The notes beneath the pieces were generated by a model. It made no database searches and was not told the origin of the DNA. It saw only the letters and a program-made list of their open reading frames with translations. Both the position numbers and the translations under genes were made by a program. Below, piece by piece: positions 14,457 through 22,491 of a stretch of DNA of 28,232 bases. The number at the start of each line of letters is the position of its first letter. Position 1 is the first letter of the stretch. This DNA comes from CAYXPG01 sp964564845 (GTDB lineage: Bacteria > Planctomycetota > Phycisphaerae > Sedimentisphaerales > Anaerobacaceae): positions 1-28,232 of the forward strand of contig CAZMCN010000009.1 in NCBI GenBank assembly GCA_964564845.1. The letters run 5' to 3'.

Positions 14457-15776
14457 TCAATTCTTCATCAGCCGCGGTTGGCCCGTCGCCTCGACTACGC
14501 TGCGCCAAAGTTCGCCGTCCGGGTCAACATAATTTTTCCTTGAGACAGCCATTTGAATTGGGACATGGACGAAACGGTTATTGACAAGACTCACAAGAAG
14601 CTCGGTTTTCCCCGCCATAGCTGCATGCACAGCATTGGTGCCGAGTCTGGCACAATATATCGAATCATTCGAATTGGCCGGCATACCACGAATCATATAG
14701 CTCGGGTCGATGTATCTCATATTTATCTCAATTCCTTTGGCTTTGAAGTATGCGCTGATTTTATCCTTAAGAAAAACACCGATATCCGACAGCTTTTTAT
14801 TGCCCGAAGCATCCACTCTCCCGCGGCTTTCCATCAGCTCCTGTCCCGCACCCTCAGCCACCAGAATCACCGCATGATGGCGGCTTTCAAATCTCCTTCC
14901 CAGATGTGAAAGTAATCCATTTTCACCATCGAGGTCGAAGGGCACTTCCGGAATGAGCACATAATTGACATCATTGATGGCCAGGGCCGTGTGTGCGGCA
15001 ATAAAACCCGATTGTCTGCCCATCACTTTAACGATCCCGACCCCATTGATTGCACTTTCCGCCTCAACGTGAGCTGCGGCAACGGCATCTACCGCCTTGG
15101 ATACAGCGGTTTCAAAGCCGAAAGACTTTTCTACAAAACTCAGGTCATTATCAATTGTTTTGGGAACCCCGACTATGGCGATTTTGAGACCTCGATTTTT
15201 TATTTCTTGAGAAATATTAAGAGCGCCTTTTTGTGTCCCGTCACCGCCGATAGTGAAAAGAATATTGATATTCATTTGTTCCAAAGAATCTGCGATTTCG
15301 CCGACACGGTCGCCGTAACCGCGCGACGAACCAAGAATCGTTCCACCTTTTTGATGGATATCCAGAACCTTTTCAGGCGTCAGCTCCATAACCGGCAGAC
15401 CAAACTCCGAAAGAAAACCGCGGTAACCGTACCTGATGCCGGAAATCCGTCTCACACCGTAATGGTACCAAAGGCACATAACTATCGCACGTATCACATC
15501 GTTGAGCCCGGGGCAAAGCCCACCACAGCTTACAATACCGGCATGCACCTTTGCCGACTCAAAGTAAATTTGCTCCCGAGCTCCTGCCTTCTCCATAAGC
15601 TTACCGCGTCCAGAGCTCCACGCACCCCCACCAGAGACGGTTTCAATATCGTACCGCACACACTGACTGTCATCGGTGTAGTTGGCTATGTAATCGCCCA
15701 TCGCCTTTGACAGAGATATCGGCGACCGAACCGTTCGTTTACCCAACACACTAATAGTAAAATCAAGCTTCTCCAT
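14457..15776 (-). CDS. 6-phosphofructokinase, ATP-type, group II
   Basis: The 439-residue enzyme phosphorylates fructose 6-phosphate to the 1,6-bisphosphate. Donor-site motifs are G-G-D-G-T-Q-K-G (about 177-184) and P-K-T-I-D-N-D (205-211). In the family, Gly at the position after G-G-D marks ATP use, whereas PPi enzymes have Asp; Lys in P-K-T-I-D-N-D occurs in both the PPi enzymes and the ATP enzymes of the long plant/trypanosome group. So this is a group II ATP-dependent PFK, with the roughly 75-residue N-terminal extension of that group. The ATG at 15776 is preferred (AAAGAG 8 nt before it) over an in-frame GTG at 15803. Last gene of the glycolytic cluster. Confidence 0.85.
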   Translation of the reverse strand: MEKLDFTISVLGKRTVRSPISLSKAMGDYIANYTDDSQCVRYDIETVSGGGAWSSGRGKLMEKAGAREQIYFESAKVHAGIVSCGGLCPGLNDVIRAIVMCLWYHYGVRRISGIRYGYRGFLSEFGLPVMELTPEKVLDIHQKGGTILGSSRGYGDRVGEIADSLEQMNINILFTIGGDGTQKGALNISQEIKNRGLKIAIVGVPKTIDNDLSFVEKSFGFETAVSKAVDAVAAAHVEAESAINGVGIVKVMGRQSGFIAAHTALAINDVNYVLIPEVPFDLDGENGLLSHLGRRFESRHHAVILVAEGAGQELMESRGRVDASGNKKLSDIGVFLKDKISAYFKAKGIEINMRYIDPSYMIRGMPANSNDSIYCARLGTNAVHAAMAGKTELLVSLVNNRFVHVPIQMAVSRKNYVDPDGELWRSVVEATGQPRLMKN

Positions 15777-15814
15777 TTTTATCACTCTTTCAGTAAATGC
15801 CACCTGCTATCGAC

Positions 15815-15849
15815 TGCCAATCGAAAGTCGTAAATCGTAAATCGAAAAT
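15815..15849. repeat. Heptamer tandem array between pyk and the ATP-type PFK
   Basis: Thirty-five bases are five consecutive 7-nt units: TGCCAAT, CGAAAGT, CGTAAAT twice, and CGAAAAT. It starts 5 nt beyond the pyk stop codon. Two identical CGTAAAT units also occur in the array on the other side of pyk. Confidence 0.75.
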
Positions 15850-15854
15850 AATAA

Positions 15855-17279
15855 TCACCCGCCTGTAACATTATGAACTATTATAGCATTGGTCGTGCCG
15901 GCTGCACCAAGCGGCTGACCCGCCAAAAGGACAATCTTATCACCAATCCGAACAAGGTTATCATTGATAATCATCTCTTCAACTATGCGGGTAAACTGCT
16001 CGATATTTTCTGGTACCGACCGACAGCGAGGTATTACCCCGTAATAAAGACACATCTGACGGCACATCCGCTCATCGGAACTCAACGCCAGAATCGGAGC
16101 ATCTATCCGCACCTTACTGAGCAGCCGCGCCGACGAGCCGCCCTGAGACCAGACCGCAACAAGCTTAGCACCAATACCATCGACAATTTGACCGACACTC
16201 TGTGCCATTGACGCCGTCTGAACTAATTCATCTACAGTCGCACTCTGAGGATGAACATTGACGTTCTCCTCGAGATAGCTTTCTGTTACACGTGCAATCC
16301 GCTCAATGGTCTGTACGGCTTCCAGCGGGTATTTACCAACAGCGGTTTCACCCGAAAGCATAACAGCATCGGCAAAGTCCATAATCGCATTGGCAACGTC
16401 TGAGACCTCGGCACGGGTGGCTGTAGGATTTTCTATCATACTTTGCAGCATTTGTGTAGCAACCACGACCGGCCTGCCCAAATCTCGGCACATCTGTGTA
16501 ATGCGCTTCTGAATGAGCGGAACTAAAGCCAAATCCATCTCAACTCCAAGGTCCCCGCGGGCAACCAGTACGACATCACTGGCGCGAACAATCTTTTCCA
16601 GATGCTCCAGCGCCTGGAGTGTTTCAATCTTGGCTATTATCTTAATATCTGCACCGGCCTTACTCAAATAGTTTCTCAACTCTTTAATCTCATCAGCCGA
16701 CCGCACGAAGCTCAATGCAAGAAAATCCAGCTCTTTTTCAATCGCCCAATCAACGCATTTCCAGTCACGTTCGGTGATTGATGGTGTGCTTATTTTTGAG
16801 TCGGGCAGATTGATACCCTTTCGACTGCGAAGCGCCCCTCCAACAACAACTTTGCAAACCGTTTCATTGTCCCTCCGGCCAATCACTTCCAACGCTATTT
16901 GTCCGTCATCGATAAAAACTCGGTCGCCGATATTTACATCATCGGTAAAACGTTCGTAGTTTGTTCCGAAACGTTCTGCCGTGCCTGCTTCCTCGCCGGC
17001 TACGATGCTGACCTCAGCACCGGCACTCAACATCTGCCCTTCCGGCTTAATAAGCCCCGTGCGTATCTTCGGCCCGCTCAAATCACCAATCACAGCCGCC
17101 ATATTATGGCGCTCCGAGCGGACTGAATTCAGCACCTCCAACAACTCAGCGTGCTCATCGAGCGTCCCATGCGAAAAGTTCAGACGAAACACATCTACAC
17201 CATTATCAATCAGGGCCTTAATTGTCCCCGCCTCATTACTCGAAGGACCGAGTGTGGCGATTATCTTGGTCTTTATCAT
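15855..17279 (-). CDS. pyk: Pyruvate kinase
   Basis: The 474-residue enzyme makes pyruvate and ATP from phosphoenolpyruvate and ADP. It starts with K-I-I-A-T-L-G-P-S-S and has N-F-S-H-G (34-38), D-L-S-G-P-K-I-R-T-G (66-75), K-I-E-T near residue 217, A-R-G-D-L-G-V-E (about 240) and A-T-Q-M-L-Q-S-M. Lys71 in G-P-K-I-R replaces the Glu of potassium-dependent enzymes and is the hallmark of potassium-independent ones such as E. coli PykA. It lies between the two PFK genes. No Shine-Dalgarno is visible before its ATG, because the 59-nt gap to the upstream gene is filled by heptamer repeats. Confidence 0.95.
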   Translation of the reverse strand: MIKTKIIATLGPSSNEAGTIKALIDNGVDVFRLNFSHGTLDEHAELLEVLNSVRSERHNMAAVIGDLSGPKIRTGLIKPEGQMLSAGAEVSIVAGEEAGTAERFGTNYERFTDDVNIGDRVFIDDGQIALEVIGRRDNETVCKVVVGGALRSRKGINLPDSKISTPSITERDWKCVDWAIEKELDFLALSFVRSADEIKELRNYLSKAGADIKIIAKIETLQALEHLEKIVRASDVVLVARGDLGVEMDLALVPLIQKRITQMCRDLGRPVVVATQMLQSMIENPTATRAEVSDVANAIMDFADAVMLSGETAVGKYPLEAVQTIERIARVTESYLEENVNVHPQSATVDELVQTASMAQSVGQIVDGIGAKLVAVWSQGGSSARLLSKVRIDAPILALSSDERMCRQMCLYYGVIPRCRSVPENIEQFTRIVEEMIINDNLVRIGDKIVLLAGQPLGAAGTTNAIIVHNVTGG

Positions 17280-17283
17280 TAAT

Positions 17284-17340
17284 CAGTGTTCAGTAACCAG
17301 TATTCAGTATGTCGAAAATCGTAAATCGTAAATCAAAACT
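17284..17340. repeat. Heptamer tandem array filling the PFP-pyk spacer
   Basis: Eight 7-nt units occupy the whole gap: four of the type CAGTATT (CAGTGTT, CAGTAAC, CAGTATT, CAGTATG; 17284-17311), one extra T, then CGAAAAT, CGTAAAT twice and CAAAACT (17313-17340). The last two bases are already in the stop codon of the PPi-type PFK, and the first unit is 4 nt from the pyk start codon. Confidence 0.8.
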
Positions 17341-18550
17341 AAACCTTGGGATAATTACCTAAATAATGTGTCTTTGGCAGCCCGCCTGTCAAAGGCATTG
17401 CGTACTTAACAAACGCCTCCGTAACACCGTTGCCTCTCCGATTGATAAACTCATCGGGCATCGTCCTCGACTTCTCGGCGACATTGCGAAGCTCGGTACT
17501 CAAAAACTCTACCGCATAATTTTCCCCCTCGCCCGTTCGGTTCATCACAACCGAACCGCTTTGTTCGGCCATTGAAAACCCAACTGCTTCTCGACCACAC
17601 CTGCGGGCCTCTTCAACATCTACCGAAGATTGAAATCCGACGAAGCTTCTTTGCATATAACCCAAAGTGTCGGCCCTGACCCGTTTGGCGCCGAGTTGAG
17701 CTTTGATTTGACCGGCCAGAAAGTCCGCCAAAACGCCCGTACCGGAGAGCTGAATATTACCGTGAGAATCGGCCTCTTTTTCCCTCGTTAGTTTCTCGGT
17801 CCACGTACCCCCCTCAGTATCGCATATACCTTCGCTCACTGCTATTACACAGCGACCTAACCTTTTATAAACATCTTCAACATCACCGAGAAATTTATCT
17901 ATCGAAACTTCTCTCTCAGGAAAATATATCAGGTGAGGCCCGTCATCAACTCTCTGTCTGCCTAAAGCAGTCGCCGCTGCCAGAAAACCCGCATGCCTGC
18001 CCATTATCACATCGACCTTAACACCAGGCAGAGCACGGTTGTCCAAATCATCTCCCATAAGCGCACAGGCCACAAACTTCGCAGCACTGCCGTAACCAGG
18101 ACAGTGGTCCGTCACTAACAAATCATTATCGATGGTCTTCGGAATATGAAACGCATGCATCTCATAACCAACCTCTGCCGCCATCACATTGATTATATGG
18201 GCGGCATTAGCTGAATCATTACCACCGATATAGTAAAAGTACCGAATATTTCGCTTCTTAAATACGTCAAAAATCTTCCTGCAATATGCCTCATCCGGCT
18301 TATCACGGCTCGAACCAAGCGCCGCCGAAGGACAGCTCGCAACTCCTTCCAGAACCGACACCGACAGACTTTTCAAATCGATAAATTCTTCCTTGACGAT
18401 TCCCTCGACAGCGTGGATTGTACCGTAGAGGTTTTCGATTTCGCTCCTTTTGGAGACTTCTTCAATAACGCCCGCCAATGATGCGTTGATTGTCCCCGTC
18501 GGACCGCCCGACTGTCCAACCACTGCGTTTGCTTTCGGTGCCGCCGCCAT
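17339..18550 (-). CDS. PPi-type 6-phosphofructokinase
   Basis: The 403-residue protein is a second, distantly related phosphofructokinase. Its donor site reads I-G-G-N-D-S-A (108-114) and P-K-T-I-D-N-D (137-143). Asp at the specificity position together with Lys in P-K-T-I-D-N-D is the pair that marks pyrophosphate-dependent enzymes. The preceding residue is Asn where most PFKs have Asp, as in the 'GGNDS' branch. Substrate motifs are M-G-R-H-A-G-F (186-192) and a P-E-R-E segment. The PPi enzyme is reversible and can serve glycolysis or gluconeogenesis. It is the first gene of the cluster, with its own promoter at 18604-18631; GGAGA lies 10 nt before the ATG. Confidence 0.85.
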   Translation of the reverse strand: MAAAPKANAVVGQSGGPTGTINASLAGVIEEVSKRSEIENLYGTIHAVEGIVKEEFIDLKSLSVSVLEGVASCPSAALGSSRDKPDEAYCRKIFDVFKKRNIRYFYYIGGNDSANAAHIINVMAAEVGYEMHAFHIPKTIDNDLLVTDHCPGYGSAAKFVACALMGDDLDNRALPGVKVDVIMGRHAGFLAAATALGRQRVDDGPHLIYFPEREVSIDKFLGDVEDVYKRLGRCVIAVSEGICDTEGGTWTEKLTREKEADSHGNIQLSGTGVLADFLAGQIKAQLGAKRVRADTLGYMQRSFVGFQSSVDVEEARRCGREAVGFSMAEQSGSVVMNRTGEGENYAVEFLSTELRNVAEKSRTMPDEFINRRGNGVTEAFVKYAMPLTGGLPKTHYLGNYPKV

Positions 18551-18603
18551 CTTTATCTGTTCTCCATTAAATGCTTGACCTAAATATCAATTTACTCACA
18601 CCA

Positions 18604-18631
18604 ATTATACAAACACACCTGCAACACACAA
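18604..18631 (-). promoter_or_regulatory. Possible promoter of the glycolytic cluster
   Basis: On the minus strand a perfect TATAAT (18604-18609) lies 16 nt after TTGTGT (18626-18631), giving a leader of about 47 nt before the PPi-type PFK. The -35 box is weak. Confidence 0.45.
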
Positions 18632-18675
18632 GTACAAACAGAAAACACCTATCTAAGTCTCATTTTCTTATGGTC

Positions 18676-21600
18676 TCATTCGAGCTCGACAGAGATGGCG
18701 CAGCTTAGGAAATACACCCATTTACCGTGGAGCTTATCGTTGAGAATCGCCCCAGCCGCCCTGCCGTAAAGCCCAAGTTGCTCGCGATAAAGCTCCGCCC
18801 GCTCTTCGGCCTGCTCCGCTGTTACACTATCGGTTTTGAAATCTATTATCAGCAAACCTTCCGGTGTTTTGACCAGCACATCGACTATCCCCTGAACGAC
18901 GATTGCTTCGTCGCTCGTCGCTCGTAACCCGTTACCCAAATCAGCAAATTCGCAAGCCGACAGAGCAAAAGTGAAAGGCCACTCACACCATACGGTATTA
19001 TTAGCATCAAGAGCTAACCGCCCCAGTTTACTTTCAAAAAATGTCATTATTGAACCGGTATCAATATGCTCGGCTACAGCTTCGGCTATAGCCCCGGCAG
19101 CTACAAGCTTTCCCACAGTTTTGTCGATTACCTCTTTGTTCACTTGTTTTGTCAAGTCAAGTCTGGAAATTACCAGATGTGTTGCAGTTCCGATGAGCCG
19201 ACTTTGGACAGATTCGGCTGCATCAACAGCCGAAACTGCTTTTGGCTTTCGAGCCAGTACGCCGGAATAATCGACTTTCACATATTCGTCGCCGAGATGA
19301 GTCAATTGTGTTACAGAACGCTTGGCCGGAACCTTACAAACATCACCGAACCCATATCGCCACGCCAGGCGCTCTTTTACTTTTGGCAATAAATTGTCTT
19401 TTGACCCACCCTGCCCCAATTTACTTTGGGCCGAATCAAATTGAATTCGTTTCCTCCTTCTCAATTCAAAAACATATCGGCTCAATCGCTCGAGTTCACT
19501 CTTTTCGTAAAGCTTAAAATCAAACAAATTATCATCACCTGCCTCCGGCGCCAGGCCGCTCCCGAAACCATCATGCACCACTTTCTTATCACTCAATCCA
19601 TACAGGACCCACTCCAGATGGCTTCGGCATCGGCCAAGCTGCCAGTCGGCTGCCGTTTCAGAACCGAACAGAATTCCGTCACAGATAACTTCCCGACACC
19701 GTTTTGCCTTCTCTGAAGCCGTCAAAACAAGCCGTTCTCTTGCCCGCGTCGTCGCAACATAAAGAATCCGCATCTCCTCGGCAAGTGCCGTCTTTCTTTT
19801 TATCTTTTCGATAATCTGATATGCCGCCGAATCCACCTTGGTTTTTGTTCTGCTCTCGATAATTCTCAGCCCCAGCCCGCCCCCTGCCTCTGCAATACAA
19901 TCATCCTGCAAATCCTTACTGCTGAACTGACTGTTGAGTTCAGCTAAAAAGACTACCGGAAATTCAAGTCCTTTGCTTTTATGTATGCTCATAATACGAA
20001 CAGCGTTACCGGCGGACGCTTCTTCCTCAGCAGTGCTCCAGTCCAGTCCCGATTCGTAAAGTTTTTCGATAAACTCAACGAACCGAGTCAGTGACGGCAC
20101 ACCCACGCTGCTGGCAAAACCCTCAAATTGAATCGCCCGCTCGTGCAGCCTGAAAAGATTGGCCCTGCGCACCTGACCGTTCGCAAGGGCCGGCACAAAG
20201 AATAGATAACCGGTTTCCCGATAGATTTGCCAAATCAATTCTGCAATATCGCCCCGCCGACCGACCGTCCGCCACTGCTCAAGCAGGGCCAAAACCTCTT
20301 TCAGCCGTTCAGCTAATTTCACATCCGAACCGCTCTCACAGTAATCACACACACTATCATGGAAGTTTTTGCGTTTTTTCTCTTCTGATTTTAAATCTTC
20401 CGAACCCTCAGTCTTTTCTGCCCTGTGAATTTTTATCTTCGCCAGTTCGCTGTCGCTGATATTAAAAAGCGGGCTTCGCAATACCGCAGCCAGCTCAATG
20501 TCACGCTGGGGATTGTCCAAAACCTTCAAAAGACTCAAAAGGTCTCTGATTTCCGTCGCCTCAAAATAACCGCTCGAAGCCTCACAGGAAACCGGAATAC
20601 CGGCCAGTCTAAGAACCTCAATATAATCATTGACCCTTTTGGCGGGCGAGCGCATCAGTATCACAATGTCACGGTACTCAACGTCCCTCATTTTGCCTTG
20701 CTGCTTGTCAAATATCTCAAATTCCGCCTCGCCGCCGTCTGCACCGACCATTTCCCTGATGCGCCCCGCTATTATAGCCGCCTGACGCTGACGCGAACTA
20801 ACAACTCTTAAACCATCGGAAATCGTTATAGAACCCCTCTCGTGGCCCGAATTTTCATCTTCGCCAGATTCGTCCCGCCGCTCGGTGTCCTCAATCTCGT
20901 CATCGAGTATATGCAGCTCCACAGAGGTTCTTCTCTCACTCCCTGATGCCTCCTTCAATCGCTCCATAACTGCCGGCCTTAACCTCGCCGATTCGTCATA
21001 GTCAATATCCGCGAAAGACGATGTCATTATTCGCCCGAACAACTTGTTGACAAAATCAAGAACACTCTTGTTCGAACGAAAATTGGCCGTAAGGTCAACT
21101 CGCAGACCCTCATCCGACCCCTTCGGCTCAACAGTAGCTGATTTGAGCTCCTCGGTAAAAATTCTCGGCTCTGCACCCCTGAACGCATAAATACTCTGCT
21201 TGACATCGCCTACAACAAAAACATTATCCTCGCAGCTCAATGCCGCCAGAATCTCCTTCTGCACCGGATTGATGTCCTGATACTCGTCAACGAATATATA
21301 TTTGTACTTTCGGCGCAGTGCCAAAGCCGTCTCCGAAGGCAGCAATTGGTCTTCTTTATCACCTTCTTTCGTTAGAAGTTTCAACGCATAATGCTCAAGG
21401 TCCGCAAAATCAAGACAGTTGATTGTCTGCTTGGCCCGGCTGTATAGCCGGTCGAATTTCTTAACAAGCTCAACCATAATTCTCGTCTGGCCGCTTACCG
21501 CCCCACTGATTCTATCAAGGTAATCAGGATTAATAATCGCAAGCCCCTTTAATCTTTCAAAATCAACTGCTGCTTTTTTGGCTGTATCTCTAATCATCCC

Positions 21601-22491
21601 TGCGACAGGCTCATCCGGACTTTTAGGTTTATTAAATCTTGGTCTTCGAAAGTTTCTTATCTCCTCGGCGCAACTTTGCCAATTCTCACTTTTCAAATAC
21701 TCTATACATCGTAATACAACCTCAACAACCTTTTCCTCAAGCCATTGACACCACGTCTCATCGGCATTTGCTTTTTGGCAGAACTGCTGAACAGACCGCA
21801 GTTGCTCTAAAACACTCTGCAATTCTTCTGCAACGATTTGTTTTTGTTTCTTGCCCAGCTCGCCTGCGAAGGGATTGAGGGCTTCCGAAAGCGCCAATGT
21901 CCTCTCATACCAACTCTGACGTGAAACCACCCCGTCCAGAAAGTCGCTCATGGATATTATCTTTGCTGCAAAGCCGTCGCTCGTGCGAAGGTCTCTCCTG
22001 CCAAATAGCTGCGCCATCCCTTCTGCCAGATTCCCTTGGCGCCAGGCCCACTCAATTGTCCTCTCCAGAACCTCTCTCTTGAGCAGCCTGCGCTCATCGT
22101 CATCAATTACGCGAAAAGTCGGGTCAATACCAAGCTTATAAAAGTATTCTGTTATAAGCCGTTTGCAGAAAGAATGTATCGTACTGATATCGGCGCCCTG
22201 CAGCAGTATAAGCTGATGCCGAAACCGTCGGTTACCGCTTTCCAAAAATGCCTCTTTAAGCTGCTCGGCAATCCGAGAGTGCATCTGCTCGGCAGCGGCC
22301 TCGGTAAAAGTCAACACCAGCATATTAAGAACATCGCCACATATAGATTCATCCGACAAAATATTGACACACCGCCCCGACAACACCGCAGTCTTACCCG
22401 TACCGGCCGAGGCCGTCACTAAAACATCGCTGCCACGCTGCTCAATTGCACGCCGCTGCTGCTTTGTCCATTTAATCTTCTTCTCAGCCAT
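18676..22491 (-). CDS. addA: ATP-dependent helicase/nuclease subunit A (AddA)
   Basis: The 1271-residue protein is the UvrD-like helicase and nuclease subunit of AddAB, the RecBCD counterpart that resects double-strand breaks. Motifs in order: Walker A A-S-A-G-T-G-K-T (27-34), Walker B F-V-D-E-Y-Q-D-I-N-P-V-Q, motif III G-D-V-K-Q-S-I-Y-A-F-R-G, motif V S-I-H-K-S-K-G-L-E-F-P, motif VI V-A-T-T-R-A-R-E-R-L, and a C-terminal PD-(D/E)XK nuclease with L-L-I-I-D-F-K-T-D. The ATG at 22491 overlaps the addB stop by 8 nt (ATGGCTGA) behind GGTGGG, so the pair is translationally coupled; an in-frame TTG at 22512 is less likely. Confidence 0.95.
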   Translation of the reverse strand: MAEKKIKWTKQQRRAIEQRGSDVLVTASAGTGKTAVLSGRCVNILSDESICGDVLNMLVLTFTEAAAEQMHSRIAEQLKEAFLESGNRRFRHQLILLQGADISTIHSFCKRLITEYFYKLGIDPTFRVIDDDERRLLKREVLERTIEWAWRQGNLAEGMAQLFGRRDLRTSDGFAAKIISMSDFLDGVVSRQSWYERTLALSEALNPFAGELGKKQKQIVAEELQSVLEQLRSVQQFCQKANADETWCQWLEEKVVEVVLRCIEYLKSENWQSCAEEIRNFRRPRFNKPKSPDEPVAGMIRDTAKKAAVDFERLKGLAIINPDYLDRISGAVSGQTRIMVELVKKFDRLYSRAKQTINCLDFADLEHYALKLLTKEGDKEDQLLPSETALALRRKYKYIFVDEYQDINPVQKEILAALSCEDNVFVVGDVKQSIYAFRGAEPRIFTEELKSATVEPKGSDEGLRVDLTANFRSNKSVLDFVNKLFGRIMTSSFADIDYDESARLRPAVMERLKEASGSERRTSVELHILDDEIEDTERRDESGEDENSGHERGSITISDGLRVVSSRQRQAAIIAGRIREMVGADGGEAEFEIFDKQQGKMRDVEYRDIVILMRSPAKRVNDYIEVLRLAGIPVSCEASSGYFEATEIRDLLSLLKVLDNPQRDIELAAVLRSPLFNISDSELAKIKIHRAEKTEGSEDLKSEEKKRKNFHDSVCDYCESGSDVKLAERLKEVLALLEQWRTVGRRGDIAELIWQIYRETGYLFFVPALANGQVRRANLFRLHERAIQFEGFASSVGVPSLTRFVEFIEKLYESGLDWSTAEEEASAGNAVRIMSIHKSKGLEFPVVFLAELNSQFSSKDLQDDCIAEAGGGLGLRIIESRTKTKVDSAAYQIIEKIKRKTALAEEMRILYVATTRARERLVLTASEKAKRCREVICDGILFGSETAADWQLGRCRSHLEWVLYGLSDKKVVHDGFGSGLAPEAGDDNLFDFKLYEKSELERLSRYVFELRRRKRIQFDSAQSKLGQGGSKDNLLPKVKERLAWRYGFGDVCKVPAKRSVTQLTHLGDEYVKVDYSGVLARKPKAVSAVDAAESVQSRLIGTATHLVISRLDLTKQVNKEVIDKTVGKLVAAGAIAEAVAEHIDTGSIMTFFESKLGRLALDANNTVWCEWPFTFALSACEFADLGNGLRATSDEAIVVQGIVDVLVKTPEGLLIIDFKTDSVTAEQAEERAELYREQLGLYGRAAGAILNDKLHGKWVYFLSCAISVELE

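Noticed and set aside
14991..15710. 239-codon frame antisense to the ATP-type PFK gene
   Set aside because: Shadow of a conserved gene; no domain or ribosome site of its own.
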